A stretch of 20,975 nucleotides of DNA from an uncultured Clostridia bacterium (GTDB lineage Bacteria > Bacillota > Clostridia > Lachnospirales > Anaerotignaceae), in the NCBI GenBank assembly GCA_937919015.1, contig CALFPN010000079.1, positions 1 to 20,975 of the forward strand, in the 5' to 3' direction. Positions 1-7,505 of this stretch are shown here, piece after piece. Position 1 is the first letter of the stretch, and each line of letters begins with the position of its first letter. The notes beneath the pieces are model-generated. The model worked only from the letters and a program-made list of their open reading frames with translations. It ran no database searches and was not told the origin of the DNA. The position numbers and the translations under genes were made by a program.

Positions 1-212
1 GCATTGCCGCAGAATTCCCCTGCCATCATCTGCAGACGTTTCTCCGCCAAAGGATTTTCAGCCTCCTCGATATAGCCCGCCTGCTCTGCATAAACATTTC
101 CATAGGCAATCAGCTTCTCTGCGATTTCCAGATGTTCTTCTCTGGGCACAGGGGTCTCAATGAGGAGGGTCATGTTTTCCGTCGGGCTGGTTTTGATGAA
201 CTTCAGTTCCAT
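1..212 (-). CDS. DapF-like cofactor-independent amino-acid racemase (C-terminus beyond window)
   Basis: The first 70 codons of a gene that runs off the left edge, read from the raw sequence. It starts MELKFIKTSPTENMTLLIET and reaches GEFCGNA at residues 65-71, the first catalytic-cysteine motif of the diaminopimelate epimerase fold (Cys68). DapF-fold enzymes racemise amino acids without PLP using two cysteines; the second lies outside the window. The N-terminus and GEFCGNA look more like the histidine racemase/CntK branch than canonical DapF, and the gene sits behind a polar amino-acid ABC transporter rather than lysine genes, so an amino-acid racemase other than DapF is my preferred reading. 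The ATG at 212 follows the ATPase stop by 12 nt, and its ribosome-binding site AAGGAAG overlaps that stop, so it is the last visible gene of the transporter operon. Substrate is inferred only. Confidence 0.8.
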   Translation of the reverse strand, partial: MELKFIKTSPTENMTLLIETPVPREEHLEIAEKLIAYGNVYAEQAGYIEEAENPLAEKRLQMMAGEFCGN

Positions 213-224
213 CCGACCACTTCC

Positions 225-989
225 TTACTGCTGGAAACGGCTCAGGAATGCTTTGGTCCGTTCCTGTTTGGGGTTATTGATGAGTTCTTTGGGGTCGCCT
301 TCTTCCACAATGACGCCGCCGTCCATGAAGATGATATGGTCGGAAACATCGCGGGCAAAGGACATTTCATGGGTAACGATAACCATAGTCATATGTTCTG
401 CCGCCAGATCCTTAATAACCTTCAGAATCTCCCCTGTCAGTTCGGGGTCAAGGGCAGATGTAGGTTCGTCAAAGAACAGGATGGCAGGCTTCATTGCCAA
501 TGCACGGGCAATGGATACACGCTGCTGCTGGCCGCCGGACAGTTCGCAGGGGTACGCATCCTCCTTATCGGACAGGCCCATTTTGCGCAGCAATTCTCTT
601 GCTTCCGCATAAACCTCCTCCTTATTGCGTTTGCCAATGAGGATGGGGGGTTCTGTGATATTTTTCATCACAGAATAATGAGGAAACAGATTGAAATTCT
701 GGAATACCAGACCAAAATGCTTTTTTACCCCCTGTAATACATCTTTATCGCCGTAAACCGCTTTGCCGTTTTCATCGGCTTTTGCTGCATAGTTCCCCAG
801 ATAAATGAGGTCGCCGCCGTCCATGGTTTCCAACAGCGTTGCACAGCGCAGCAGTGTGGATTTCCCGGAACCGGAAGGCCCGATGATGGATACGACCTGA
901 CCTTCGGAAACGGACAGGGAAATATCCTTCAGCACTTCGTTATCCCCGAAGCTTTTGTTGCAATGATTGATTTCCAATACTTTTTTCAT
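225..989 (-). CDS. Polar amino-acid ABC transporter, ATP-binding subunit (GlnQ/HisP type)
   Basis: This 254-residue cytoplasmic ATPase powers amino-acid import. Walker A GPSGSGKST is at residues 37-45, the Q-loop glutamine near 97, the signature LSGGQ at 150-154, Walker B ILFFDEP from 170 with catalytic Glu175, and the H-loop VTHE with His207, so all catalytic parts are intact. Length is normal for the family. The start is supported by AAGGAGG upstream of ATG. It lies 17 nt after the permease and 12 nt before the racemase-like gene, in one operon with the binding protein. The family covers glutamine, histidine, arginine and cystine systems; sequence reading alone does not fix the substrate. 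Confidence 0.95.
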   Translation of the reverse strand: MKKVLEINHCNKSFGDNEVLKDISLSVSEGQVVSIIGPSGSGKSTLLRCATLLETMDGGDLIYLGNYAAKADENGKAVYGDKDVLQGVKKHFGLVFQNFNLFPHYSVMKNITEPPILIGKRNKEEVYAEARELLRKMGLSDKEDAYPCELSGGQQQRVSIARALAMKPAILFFDEPTSALDPELTGEILKVIKDLAAEHMTMVIVTHEMSFARDVSDHIIFMDGGVIVEEGDPKELINNPKQERTKAFLSRFQQ

Positions 990-1006
990 TTCGAAGCCCT
1001 CCTTTC

Positions 1007-1657
1007 TTAGCGATAATAGCTCAGTTTCTTTTCAATACGTTCCATGGCAAATGCCACCACGGCATTAAACACAAAGTAGAACACACCTGCAACGAACAAA
1101 GGCATGATGGTGGTCTGTGCCGCTGCGATCTGTTTTGCCACGGTAAACATTTCTTCATAAGTCAGAACAAATGCCAGAGAAGTATCTTTTACCAGTGTAA
1201 TGACTTCGTTTGTCACGGGAGGCAGCACACGTTTGACCATTTGAGGGAAGATAATTTTGAAGAAGGTCTGGCTTTTGTTATATCCCAGCACGGAAGCCGC
1301 TTCATACTGCCCCTTGGGGATGGATTCGATACCGGAACGATAGATTTCCGCAAAATAAGCTGCATAGTTGATGGCAAAACCAAGGATCACAGCGATGAAA
1401 CGATAGCTTCTTGGCAATGTCCAGCCAAATACATAATAGGGGCCAAAGAATACCACCAAGAGCTGCAGCATCAAAGGCGTACCACGCAGAATGGCGATAA
1501 ACACTTTCACGATAGCCTGCAGAGGTTTGAATTTGGACATACGGCCAAAGGCAACCAATAGGCCTAATGGCATGGAAAACAGCAGTGTCAGCACGAAGAT
1601 CAGCAGGGATGCACCCATACCACCGATCAGCTGCTGCATAACAACAGTAAGATTCAT
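1007..1657 (-). CDS. Polar amino-acid ABC transporter, permease subunit (HisM/GlnP type)
   Basis: A 216-residue integral membrane protein with about five hydrophobic segments (near residues 10-37, 50-75, 85-105 and 185-205, plus one less clear). The cytoplasmic EAA-type coupling loop that contacts the ATPase lies around residues 110-145 (IPKGQYEAASVLGYNKSQTF). This is the transmembrane channel of the importer. AAGGA sits 9 nt before the ATG. It follows the binding-protein gene after 152 bp containing a hairpin and precedes the ATPase by 17 nt. Only one permease gene is seen, so the channel is presumably a homodimer. Confidence 0.94.
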   Translation of the reverse strand: MNLTVVMQQLIGGMGASLLIFVLTLLFSMPLGLLVAFGRMSKFKPLQAIVKVFIAILRGTPLMLQLLVVFFGPYYVFGWTLPRSYRFIAVILGFAINYAAYFAEIYRSGIESIPKGQYEAASVLGYNKSQTFFKIIFPQMVKRVLPPVTNEVITLVKDTSLAFVLTYEEMFTVAKQIAAAQTTIMPLFVAGVFYFVFNAVVAFAMERIEKKLSYYR

Positions 1658-1756
1658 AATCAGGATTCCTTTCCGGCAATCAGAATTGCTCTTTTTTTAT
1701 TATTTTTATAGAAATTTTGGGAGATATCTGTTTACTTTCCTTAACGCAGGAAAAGG

Positions 1757-1775
1757 CGGCAGGAATTTCCTGCCG
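1757..1775 (-). terminator. Intercistronic hairpin between binding-protein and permease genes
   Basis: Arms CGGCAGGAA and TTCCTGCCG form a perfect 9-bp dyad around a single T. In the minus-strand transcript only a short CCTTTT run follows, so it looks like a leaky terminator or 3'-end stabiliser. Such hairpins commonly let the binding protein be made in excess over the membrane subunits. Role is inferred. Confidence 0.5.
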
Positions 1776-1809
1776 TCTTACCTGTTATCGTACATTATTT
1801 CATTTTCAA

Positions 1810-2607
1810 TTATTTGCCCAGGCAAACCATTTTGTCCAGATTGTAATCAGCATATTTGGAAGCAATTTCCATGAATGTGCCGTCTGCTGCCATTTCGTCC
1901 AGCGTTGCCTGTACAGTGTCTCTCAGTTCCTGATCGTCCAGTCTGAAGCCGATAGCATACTGTTCTGTGGACAGAGGTTCTTCCAGCATTCTGAATTTAT
2001 CTCCTTTTGTTGCCAGCTGATACTGCGCAACACCGATATCTACTGCGATGGCATCATTTGTACCTGCTTCCAGATTCATGAATGCTGTGTTGTAATCAGC
2101 GATTTCATCCAGAGCTGCGAAGGAAGCAACCACATCTGCTTTTGCTTCATCCTGCAGTGCTGTCAGCGCGGAGGAACCAGCCTGTGTGATGACATATTTG
2201 CCAGCCAGATCCGCTTCTGTCTGAATGTCGGAATCTGCTCTTACTACATAAACGATGGAGTTATCTACATAAGGTTCAGAGAACAGATAGGCATCTTCTC
2301 TGCCGTTCATTGTGAAGCCATTCCAGATACAGTCGATGGCACCGGACTTCAGTTCCATATCTTTTGCGTTCCAGTCAATGGGCTGTTTTACCAGTTCCCA
2401 ACCGTTTCTTTCGCAAACCTCTGCAGCCAGATCCAGATCGAAGCCAGCGTAATCGCCATCTTCTGTTCTGTAGCCGTAAGGAGGGTATTCTGCGTCAAAG
2501 CCAACGGTAAATGTTGTTCTTTCTGCCGCAGGTTCAGAACCGCCACAGCCTGCCAGTACGGATACGCTCATAACCATTGTCAATAACAGTGCGAAAAATT
2601 TTTTCAT
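1810..2607 (-). CDS. Amino-acid ABC transporter substrate-binding lipoprotein (SBP_bac_3 family)
   Basis: A 265-residue extracellular binding protein that delivers an amino acid to the permease encoded downstream. The N-terminus is a lipoprotein signal: positive MKK, a hydrophobic stretch, then lipobox LAGC with lipidated Cys21. The mature part opens with FTVGFDAEYPPYGY and DGDYAGFDLDLAAEV, typical of family-3 periplasmic-type binding proteins, and contains WNGFTMNGREDAYLFSEPY in the hinge and ligand region. Length is normal. GGGGAG lies 8 nt before the ATG, and a sigma-A-like promoter is visible upstream. It is the first gene of the transporter/racemase operon. Ligand unknown: a polar amino acid by family. 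Confidence 0.95.
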   Translation of the reverse strand: MKKFFALLLTMVMSVSVLAGCGGSEPAAERTTFTVGFDAEYPPYGYRTEDGDYAGFDLDLAAEVCERNGWELVKQPIDWNAKDMELKSGAIDCIWNGFTMNGREDAYLFSEPYVDNSIVYVVRADSDIQTEADLAGKYVITQAGSSALTALQDEAKADVVASFAALDEIADYNTAFMNLEAGTNDAIAVDIGVAQYQLATKGDKFRMLEEPLSTEQYAIGFRLDDQELRDTVQATLDEMAADGTFMEIASKYADYNLDKMVCLGK

Positions 2608-2666
2608 AATGTATCTCCCCTTTTTTATTCTTTCAATCAGTTTTACGAGGTCTTCCTCGGTTCTTC

Positions 2667-2698
2667 ATTATATTATCACGCTACCACGCTAAAGTAAA
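2667..2698 (-). promoter_or_regulatory. Promoter of the amino-acid transporter operon
   Basis: Minus strand: -35 TTTACT (2693-2698), 17-nt spacer, -10 TAATAT (2670-2675); TATAAT at 2667-2672 overlaps as an alternative -10. The spacer holds an 8-bp tandem repeat, TAGCGTGG then TAGCGTGA, which could be an operator. A 5-bp hairpin with arms CGAGG and CCTCG (2646-2659) follows in the leader. Assigned by eye. Confidence 0.5.
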
Positions 2699-2736
2699 GC
2701 AAAATAATCCCTGATTTTGGTTCCTTTTTTTGTACA

Positions 2737-2771
2737 AAACAAACAAAGACCCCGACAGTTTGCCGAGGCCT
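2737..2771 (-). terminator. Intrinsic terminator of the SLH protein gene
   Basis: In the minus-strand RNA, arms AGGCCTCGGC and GTCGGGGTCT pair over 10 bp around loop AAACT, followed by TTTGTTTGTTTTG. Three of the ten pairs are G-U and would be mismatches in the plus-strand RNA. This argues the structure is maintained for the minus strand, although the plus strand has the longer T run. Confidence 0.75.
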
Positions 2772-2780
2772 TCTTTTTTT

Positions 2781-5216
2781 TTATTCCGCTATTGCCTTAA
2801 TACGAACCACTTTGTTCTTTTCCAAAGTCAACGCCACTGTGCAGTCATCTTTTGCTTTTTTACAATCTTCCCAGAAATCCCAAAGACCATCCAGATCATC
2901 GTCGTATCTGGAAAGGCTCTTATAATCATCTTCATCTACAGACGCACCCAGTTTATATACAAATTCCACGCTGCGCCCCAGTTCGTAGGTTTCTTTTTTG
3001 CCGCTTACTTTCACAGTGATCTCGTCATTGTCTTCATCGACATCTGCCAGTTCGCCGACCACATCTTCCCAATGGGCAGTGATCTCGTCTACCTTGCCGC
3101 TGCTGTTATAACCCAGTTCCACATAGATGCGGGAATCACCGAAGGCATAATCGATCTGATCGTTCAGTTCCGTCAGGGTCACTTCTTCGCCGTCCAGCGT
3201 CACATCCACTTTGCTTGCCAGTGTCAGATCCAGACTCAGGCCTGCCGCTCGGATGGAGATGCGGTTTGCAGATTCCACGATATCTTTCAGTTGCCCTTCG
3301 CTGGCTTCCTTCAGTGTTGCTTCGATCTTGGAAACATCGCCGTCATTGTCGAATTCCAGTTTCACTTCAAAACGATATGCACCGATATTGTCGATCAGAT
3401 CTTCCACATCACGATCCTTACCGTCGATCTCAACTTCCACCTCTTTCGCCAGATCATAGGTATATTTCTTATCGTCGGTAATGATAACGATTTCATCCTC
3501 ATCGATATCTTCCAGATCCCCTTCGTTATTATGGCTGTATTTGGAAACTGCAAGGATTTCCGTTACCTCATCATCTCTGTCCAGATCAACGGTAACGGTA
3601 TATGCTTTCTTGTCATCACGGAAGCTTTTTCTCAGTTTTTCCAATGTGCTCTTCTTGCCATCGATCTTGACATCCACATCTTCCGCCAGATCATATTCAT
3701 GTTCGTCACCGCCGGATTCAAATCTGATTTTCTTTGTACCGATAGAGGTCAGTGTACCATTGAATTCATCTTCCATAGATTCAATGAGGATTTCTTTCAC
3801 TTCCCCATCCTTATTCAGTTTCAGAGAAACGTAATAATTGGATTCATCATAATCCCGCTCAAACTTACTGAATTTAACGGTCTTGCCATCATACTCGATC
3901 TCCAGATCCTTTGCCAGCGGATAAGTATATTTCTTGGAACCGGCTTTGATCACGATCTCGTCGTCATCCACTTCTACCACTGTGCCTTCCGTAGGGTTAT
4001 TGTCATTCAGCACCGCTTCGATCTTCAGCACATATTCCTCTTCATCCATTGTCAGAGTAACGTCATAATTTGCTTCCTCCAAAGCCTTTTCCAGTTTGCT
4101 GATGGTGGATTTTTTGTCATTCAGTTTTACTTCCACATCACGATCCAGATAAAACTTCTTTTCTTTGGAGCCATCTTTTACCGTTACTTTGGAATCATTG
4201 AGATCCACCAGTTCAAAGGTTTCTTTTGTTGTTTTTTTGTCTTCTTTTTCAGATACACCATCGATGCCCGCCTTGGAATAAACCACTTCCAAAGCAGTCA
4301 GGGTTGTGTCGGTATAGGTTACCTTTACGGTATCGCCTTTCCCCACATCCGCAAAAGAAATCGTTTCTCCGCTATATTTGGGTTTCACATCGCCCTTTGT
4401 ACCAAAAAGGCTCAGATTTGTACCTGCATTGGTTTTTACTGTAAGAAACAGATCTCCATTCTGCATCAGACTGCTGGATGTAACAGTACCTGCCACTGTG
4501 GTTTCTTTTCCAGAAACCGTTGTATCAGCCCCTTTTTCCATCAGCTTCTGATACGTCTTTACGGAAAGCACCGCCATTTCGGCACGGGTGATGTTTGCTT
4601 TGGGGTTAAATTTATTGTCAGAATCCCCGACCATCAGATTCGCTCTGTACAACAGTTCCAGATAAGGCACCGCCGCCGCAGAAACAGCATTTTTATCCAC
4701 ATAGCCCAATGCTGCGCCGGCTTTCGTATCATAGCCGCTGACCGTATCCAACGCTTTGCCGAAAATCACGCCGACCGCTTCTCTGGGGGCTGCCTTTGTG
4801 TTGATCTTTTTTCCATTTCCCTGCAGATGATTCAGATCTGCAGTACTCAGGATGCTGTTTTCCAGCGCATAGGCTGTTGCCTTATAGGCCCAGTCGGGAA
4901 TATTATAGGCACTGATGACAGGCTTCCATTTTGTCACCGTGGTATCGCTGACATCTCTGCCGCTGTAAACCTTCATGATAGAATACATCAACTGTACGGT
5001 TTCGCAGTAAGTCACATTATTTCTGGGCTTGCAGTATTTCTTGCCATTTTCATTATAACCGCTCATCAGTCCCAGCTCCGCCGCCTCTTCCAAGAACGGC
5101 TGAAAGCCGGACCAGGTCACTGTATGGATATCTGCAAAGGTCGCCCCATAAACAGGCACTGCCATGCTGCTCATCACCAAGCCGGCTGCCGTTACCAATG
5201 TAATCATCTTTTTCAT
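2781..5216 (-). CDS. Secreted SLH-domain surface protein with six acidic repeats
   Basis: An 811-residue secreted protein. I start it at the ATG at 5216 (MKKMITLV) because GAGGGGG precedes this codon at normal spacing and a signal peptide ending near VYGA follows directly; the longer frame to 5300 adds 28 unlikely residues and would begin upstream of the predicted -10. Residues about 27-228 hold three SLH-type repeats (FADIHTVTWSG; IPDWAYKATAYALENSIL; FNPKANITRAEMAVLS), which anchor proteins to cell-wall polymer. A divergent linker domain follows (about 240-333). Residues about 334-811 are six tandem ~75-residue repeats rich in Asp, Glu and Lys, with a recurring pattern like DEIVIKxGSKKYTYxLAxDVEV. 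No enzyme motif is seen. Probably an S-layer or wall-associated protein; its function beyond anchoring is unknown. It has its own promoter and terminator. Confidence 0.88.
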   Translation of the reverse strand: MKKMITLVTAAGLVMSSMAVPVYGATFADIHTVTWSGFQPFLEEAAELGLMSGYNENGKKYCKPRNNVTYCETVQLMYSIMKVYSGRDVSDTTVTKWKPVISAYNIPDWAYKATAYALENSILSTADLNHLQGNGKKINTKAAPREAVGVIFGKALDTVSGYDTKAGAALGYVDKNAVSAAAVPYLELLYRANLMVGDSDNKFNPKANITRAEMAVLSVKTYQKLMEKGADTTVSGKETTVAGTVTSSSLMQNGDLFLTVKTNAGTNLSLFGTKGDVKPKYSGETISFADVGKGDTVKVTYTDTTLTALEVVYSKAGIDGVSEKEDKKTTKETFELVDLNDSKVTVKDGSKEKKFYLDRDVEVKLNDKKSTISKLEKALEEANYDVTLTMDEEEYVLKIEAVLNDNNPTEGTVVEVDDDEIVIKAGSKKYTYPLAKDLEIEYDGKTVKFSKFERDYDESNYYVSLKLNKDGEVKEILIESMEDEFNGTLTSIGTKKIRFESGGDEHEYDLAEDVDVKIDGKKSTLEKLRKSFRDDKKAYTVTVDLDRDDEVTEILAVSKYSHNNEGDLEDIDEDEIVIITDDKKYTYDLAKEVEVEIDGKDRDVEDLIDNIGAYRFEVKLEFDNDGDVSKIEATLKEASEGQLKDIVESANRISIRAAGLSLDLTLASKVDVTLDGEEVTLTELNDQIDYAFGDSRIYVELGYNSSGKVDEITAHWEDVVGELADVDEDNDEITVKVSGKKETYELGRSVEFVYKLGASVDEDDYKSLSRYDDDLDGLWDFWEDCKKAKDDCTVALTLEKNKVVRIKAIAE
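2784..4217 (-). repeat. Six tandem ~75-codon repeats encoding acidic beta-rich domains
   Basis: Repeat units start near residues 334, 411, 487, 566, 641 and 721 of the SLH protein. Each has a short D/E-rich opener (such as EVDDDEIVIKAG), a KKYTYxLA strand, DVEVxIDGK, a helical or linker part, and a closing strand ending in xxEIxA. The copies are diverged at protein level with no near-identical DNA blocks, so this is an old domain array rather than a recent slippage product. The last copy carries an insertion. Confidence 0.8.
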
Positions 5217-5232
5217 TCTCTCTACCCCCTCT

Positions 5233-5266
5233 GGTAAAGTATATCGTTTACCCTGTAAAAGACAGG
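5233..5266 (-). promoter_or_regulatory. Paired inverted repeats in the SLH gene leader
   Basis: Two adjoining dyads precede the ribosome-binding site: GGTAAA / TTTACC (5233-5252, 8-nt loop) and CCTGT / ACAGG (5252-5266, 5-nt loop). They share base 5252, so the two RNA hairpins could compete. They may control mRNA stability or translation, or act as a DNA operator. No family recognised. Confidence 0.4.
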
Positions 5267-5280
5267 TTTCTTTTGTTTTG

Positions 5281-5289
5281 ATTGTATCA
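5281..5289 (-). promoter_or_regulatory. Extended -10 promoter of the SLH protein gene
   Basis: Minus strand TGATACAAT: a TG extension one base before -10 TACAAT (5281-5286). No good -35 is visible at 16-18 nt, only an A/T tract, consistent with an extended -10 promoter. Confidence 0.5.
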
Positions 5290-5384
5290 TAAAACTTCAA
5301 AAAAATTCTTTCGTTTTCCTTAATATTTCGCCATTTCCCAGAAAAATCCTCTTTTTTATGTGATATTCCACCTCTTGGACGGAA

Positions 5385-6194
5385 TTATTTCCATTCCAGT
5401 TCCGTGCCAACAGCCACTTCCTGCACAGGACATTCCTGATGCAACGCTGCCCGCACTGCAAAGGAAGTACAGTGACAGGGATACAGTTCTTGAATATTTT
5501 CTTCTTTTAAATAGGAAATGGTGGCTTTCGTTCTTTCGTCCACATGAAACAGATGGAACCCGCCCAGAACGCTCTGTACCTTTTCCACGCCCGTCAGTTT
5601 TTTGGCGTATGCGATGATATTGCAGATGCCTGCATGGGAACAGCCGGTGATGATGGAAAGGCCCTTTTTCCCCACATAGGCCAGTGCCGTATCATCAAGG
5701 ATATAGTCCTCCTGCTTTTCGCCGTCTTTTTCCACGGTGCCGATGGCATAGGCAGGCTCAAAATCCAATGTATGAGGGATCTCTCCCAGCCAAACCAGTT
5801 TTTTTGTCAGCCAGACAGGTTCTTTTGTCAGAAACAATTCAAATTTTTCCGACAATTCTTCCGCGGAAACAGGACTGCCGATCTCCATGCCGTTCCAGTT
5901 ATGGGGCAGGAGGGCATCGGGATGGGCAATAAACTGCGGTTTCTTCTGAAAGTCCAGTTCCTGCAGGGGTTTCAATCCGCCCGTATGGTCATTATGGGAA
6001 TGGGAAAGCACTACTGCCTCCGCCCGTGTCACATCGATGCCCATATCCTCTGCATTTTTCAGGAACGCATCGGAATAGCCCGCATCAAAGAGGAACGCTT
6101 TCCCCTCTGTTTCGATCCAGTAGGAAACAGCCGGTTCCCCCAGATAATACACATCGATTTCCGTATGGTTATCCATCAATATGTTCAGTTTCAT
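5385..6194 (-). CDS. Metallo-beta-lactamase-fold hydrolase (COG1237-like)
   Basis: A 269-residue cytoplasmic metallohydrolase. The start at 6194 (MKLNILMDN) has AAAGGAG 9 nt upstream; the longer frame to 6293 runs back through the predicted promoter. The metal-binding HxHxDH motif is H65-S-H67-N-D69-H70; later ligands are likely His187 in GCSHAG and His214 in GGFHLF. The overall layout, including GCSHAG and the C-terminal YPCHCTS, resembles the group annotated as 7,8-dihydropterin-6-yl-methyl-4-aminobenzene 5'-phosphate synthase. Substrate is unproven for most members. It has its own promoter, divergent from and nearly touching that of the PLP enzyme. No convincing terminator follows it. Confidence 0.9.
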   Translation of the reverse strand: MKLNILMDNHTEIDVYYLGEPAVSYWIETEGKAFLFDAGYSDAFLKNAEDMGIDVTRAEAVVLSHSHNDHTGGLKPLQELDFQKKPQFIAHPDALLPHNWNGMEIGSPVSAEELSEKFELFLTKEPVWLTKKLVWLGEIPHTLDFEPAYAIGTVEKDGEKQEDYILDDTALAYVGKKGLSIITGCSHAGICNIIAYAKKLTGVEKVQSVLGGFHLFHVDERTKATISYLKEENIQELYPCHCTSFAVRAALHQECPVQEVAVGTELEWK

Positions 6195-6216
6195 AAAAAC
6201 CCACTCCTTTGGTTTT

Positions 6217-6245
6217 ATTATACCGTCAGGTAACATAAAAAACAA
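6217..6245 (-). promoter_or_regulatory. Promoter of the metallo-hydrolase gene
   Basis: Minus strand -35 TTGTTT (6240-6245), 17-nt spacer, consensus -10 TATAAT (6217-6222). It lies back to back with the plus-strand promoter, the two -35 boxes being 4 bp apart. Confidence 0.65.
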
Positions 6246-6249
6246 TCGC

Positions 6250-6278
6250 TTGACAAGGGCATTTGTTTGTGATACGAA
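6250..6278 (+). promoter_or_regulatory. Promoter of the D-amino-acid PLP enzyme gene
   Basis: Consensus -35 TTGACA (6250-6255), 17-nt spacer ending in TGA, then -10 TACGAA (6273-6278), giving an extended -10. AAGGAGG lies 8 nt before the ATG at 6324. Confidence 0.65.
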
Positions 6279-6323
6279 TACTATTGAAAACATATTTCAA
6301 CTTTCTTCAAGGAGGGATTTTCC

Positions 6324-7439
6324 ATGAAAAAACATGAATTGGTAACACCCGCTATCCTGCTGGATATGGATGCTTTGGAAAACAATATCAACAGTTATCA
6401 GGCCCTGTGCGACAAGCACGGCAAAGAAATGTGGCCCATGATTAAAACCCACAAAAGTTCTGCTCTGGCAAAAATGCAGATGGATGCCGGCGCAACAGGC
6501 TTTCTGTGCGGCACCATCGACGAATGTGAAATGGTTTACAATTTGGGTGCAAAACACATCATGTATGCTTACCCCGTAGCAAACCTTGTGAATATTCAGA
6601 GAATCCTGAAAATGGCAAAGGATTCCGATATCATCATCCGTCTGGATACCGTTGCGGCTGCGGAAATGCTGAATGCTGCCGCTGCGGAAGCAGGCATCGT
6701 TGTTTCCTATACCATCATTGTTGACATGAACTTCCACCGTTTCGGTATGCCCGTAGAAGATGTAGTTCCCTTCGCAAAAGCACTGGCTCCCATGACCAAT
6801 CTGAAATTCCGCGGCATCTCCACCCATCCCGGTCAGGTTTACGGCTGCACAGATTACGAAGGCGTAAAAGAAATTGCCAAGCTGGAAATGGATACCATGA
6901 AAGCTGCGGCTGATGCACTGGCGGAAGCCGGTTTCCCCTGTGAAATGATTACATCCGGCTCCACCCCCACCTTCAAGGAAGTGGTGGAAAACGGCACAAC
7001 AACCGTAAGCCATCCCGGCAACTATACCTTCCTGGACAATATCCAGATGGCTCTGGGCGTTGCAGAAGAAAAAGACTGTGCCATGCGTATTCTGGCAACC
7101 GTCATTTCCAACCCTCACGAAGGCTTCTATCTCTTTGATGCCGGTGCAAAATGTATGGGTCTGGATCAGGGTGCCCATGGTAACTCCGCCATCACAGGTT
7201 TTGGTTATGTGGTAGGTCATCCCGAACTGACCATCGTTGGTCTGTCTGAAGAAGTGGCAAAAGTAAAATGCCTGAACGGCGACCCCTGCGACCTGAAAGT
7301 GGGCGACAAAGTGGAAATCATCCCCAACCACTCCTGTTCTTCCGCCAACAACACCACATGGTACACATGCGTACGCGGGGATGAAGTGGTAGATTCCATC
7401 GAGGTTGATTACAGAGGCAACAGCCACAAAAAATTCTAA
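6324..7439 (+). CDS. PLP-dependent D-serine dehydratase / D-threonine aldolase family enzyme
   Basis: A 371-residue fold-type III PLP enzyme with an alanine-racemase-like barrel. The PLP lysine is expected in IKTHKS (Lys41), as in HVKTHK of eukaryotic D-serine dehydratase and D-threonine aldolase. Phosphate-binding GSTPTF and HPGNYTFLD are present. The C-terminal metal site is NHSCSSANN with His336 and Cys338; the His-x-Cys pair matches D-serine dehydratase, whereas D-threonine aldolases usually have His-x-Asp. It probably removes or cleaves a D-hydroxy-amino acid. The start has strong AAGGAGG. It is divergent from the metallo-hydrolase and monocistronic. The exact substrate cannot be read from sequence. 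Confidence 0.9.
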   Translation: MKKHELVTPAILLDMDALENNINSYQALCDKHGKEMWPMIKTHKSSALAKMQMDAGATGFLCGTIDECEMVYNLGAKHIMYAYPVANLVNIQRILKMAKDSDIIIRLDTVAAAEMLNAAAAEAGIVVSYTIIVDMNFHRFGMPVEDVVPFAKALAPMTNLKFRGISTHPGQVYGCTDYEGVKEIAKLEMDTMKAAADALAEAGFPCEMITSGSTPTFKEVVENGTTTVSHPGNYTFLDNIQMALGVAEEKDCAMRILATVISNPHEGFYLFDAGAKCMGLDQGAHGNSAITGFGYVVGHPELTIVGLSEEVAKVKCLNGDPCDLKVGDKVEIIPNHSCSSANNTTWYTCVRGDEVVDSIEVDYRGNSHKKF

Positions 7440-7443
7440 AGAC

Positions 7444-7505
7444 CTTGGGGCTCTGCCCCAACACCCCGCCAAAGGGGTAACCCCTTTGGAATCCTATACG
7501 CAAAA
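7444..7505 (+). repeat. Dispersed hairpin repeat, copy A
   Basis: Two hairpins in a row: GGGG-CTCTG-CCCC, then CCAAAGGGG / CCCCTTTGG, followed by AATCCTATACGC. The same order and spacing recur at 12675-12738 in the same orientation, where the tail reads AACCCGATACGC. It looks like a small non-coding REP-like family. The last bases overlap the A-tract of the next terminator. Confidence 0.65.

Noticed and set aside
2730..5237. 835-codon open frame on the plus strand opposite the SLH gene
   Set aside because: Exact antisense shadow of a clear SLH/repeat protein. Its translation is Phe/Ile/His/Cys-rich without domains and it would read through the minus-strand terminator and leader. It is open because of codon bias in the acidic repeats.
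5217..5300. Longer N-terminus for the SLH protein (start at 5300)
   Set aside because: It would place the start upstream of the -10 box and add 28 residues before a normal signal peptide; GAGGGGG supports 5216.
6297..7472. 391-codon minus-strand frame opposite the PLP enzyme
   Set aside because: Antisense shadow; His/Cys/Phe-rich, no ribosome-binding site, and it overlaps the convergent terminator region. The plus-strand gene has all catalytic motifs.
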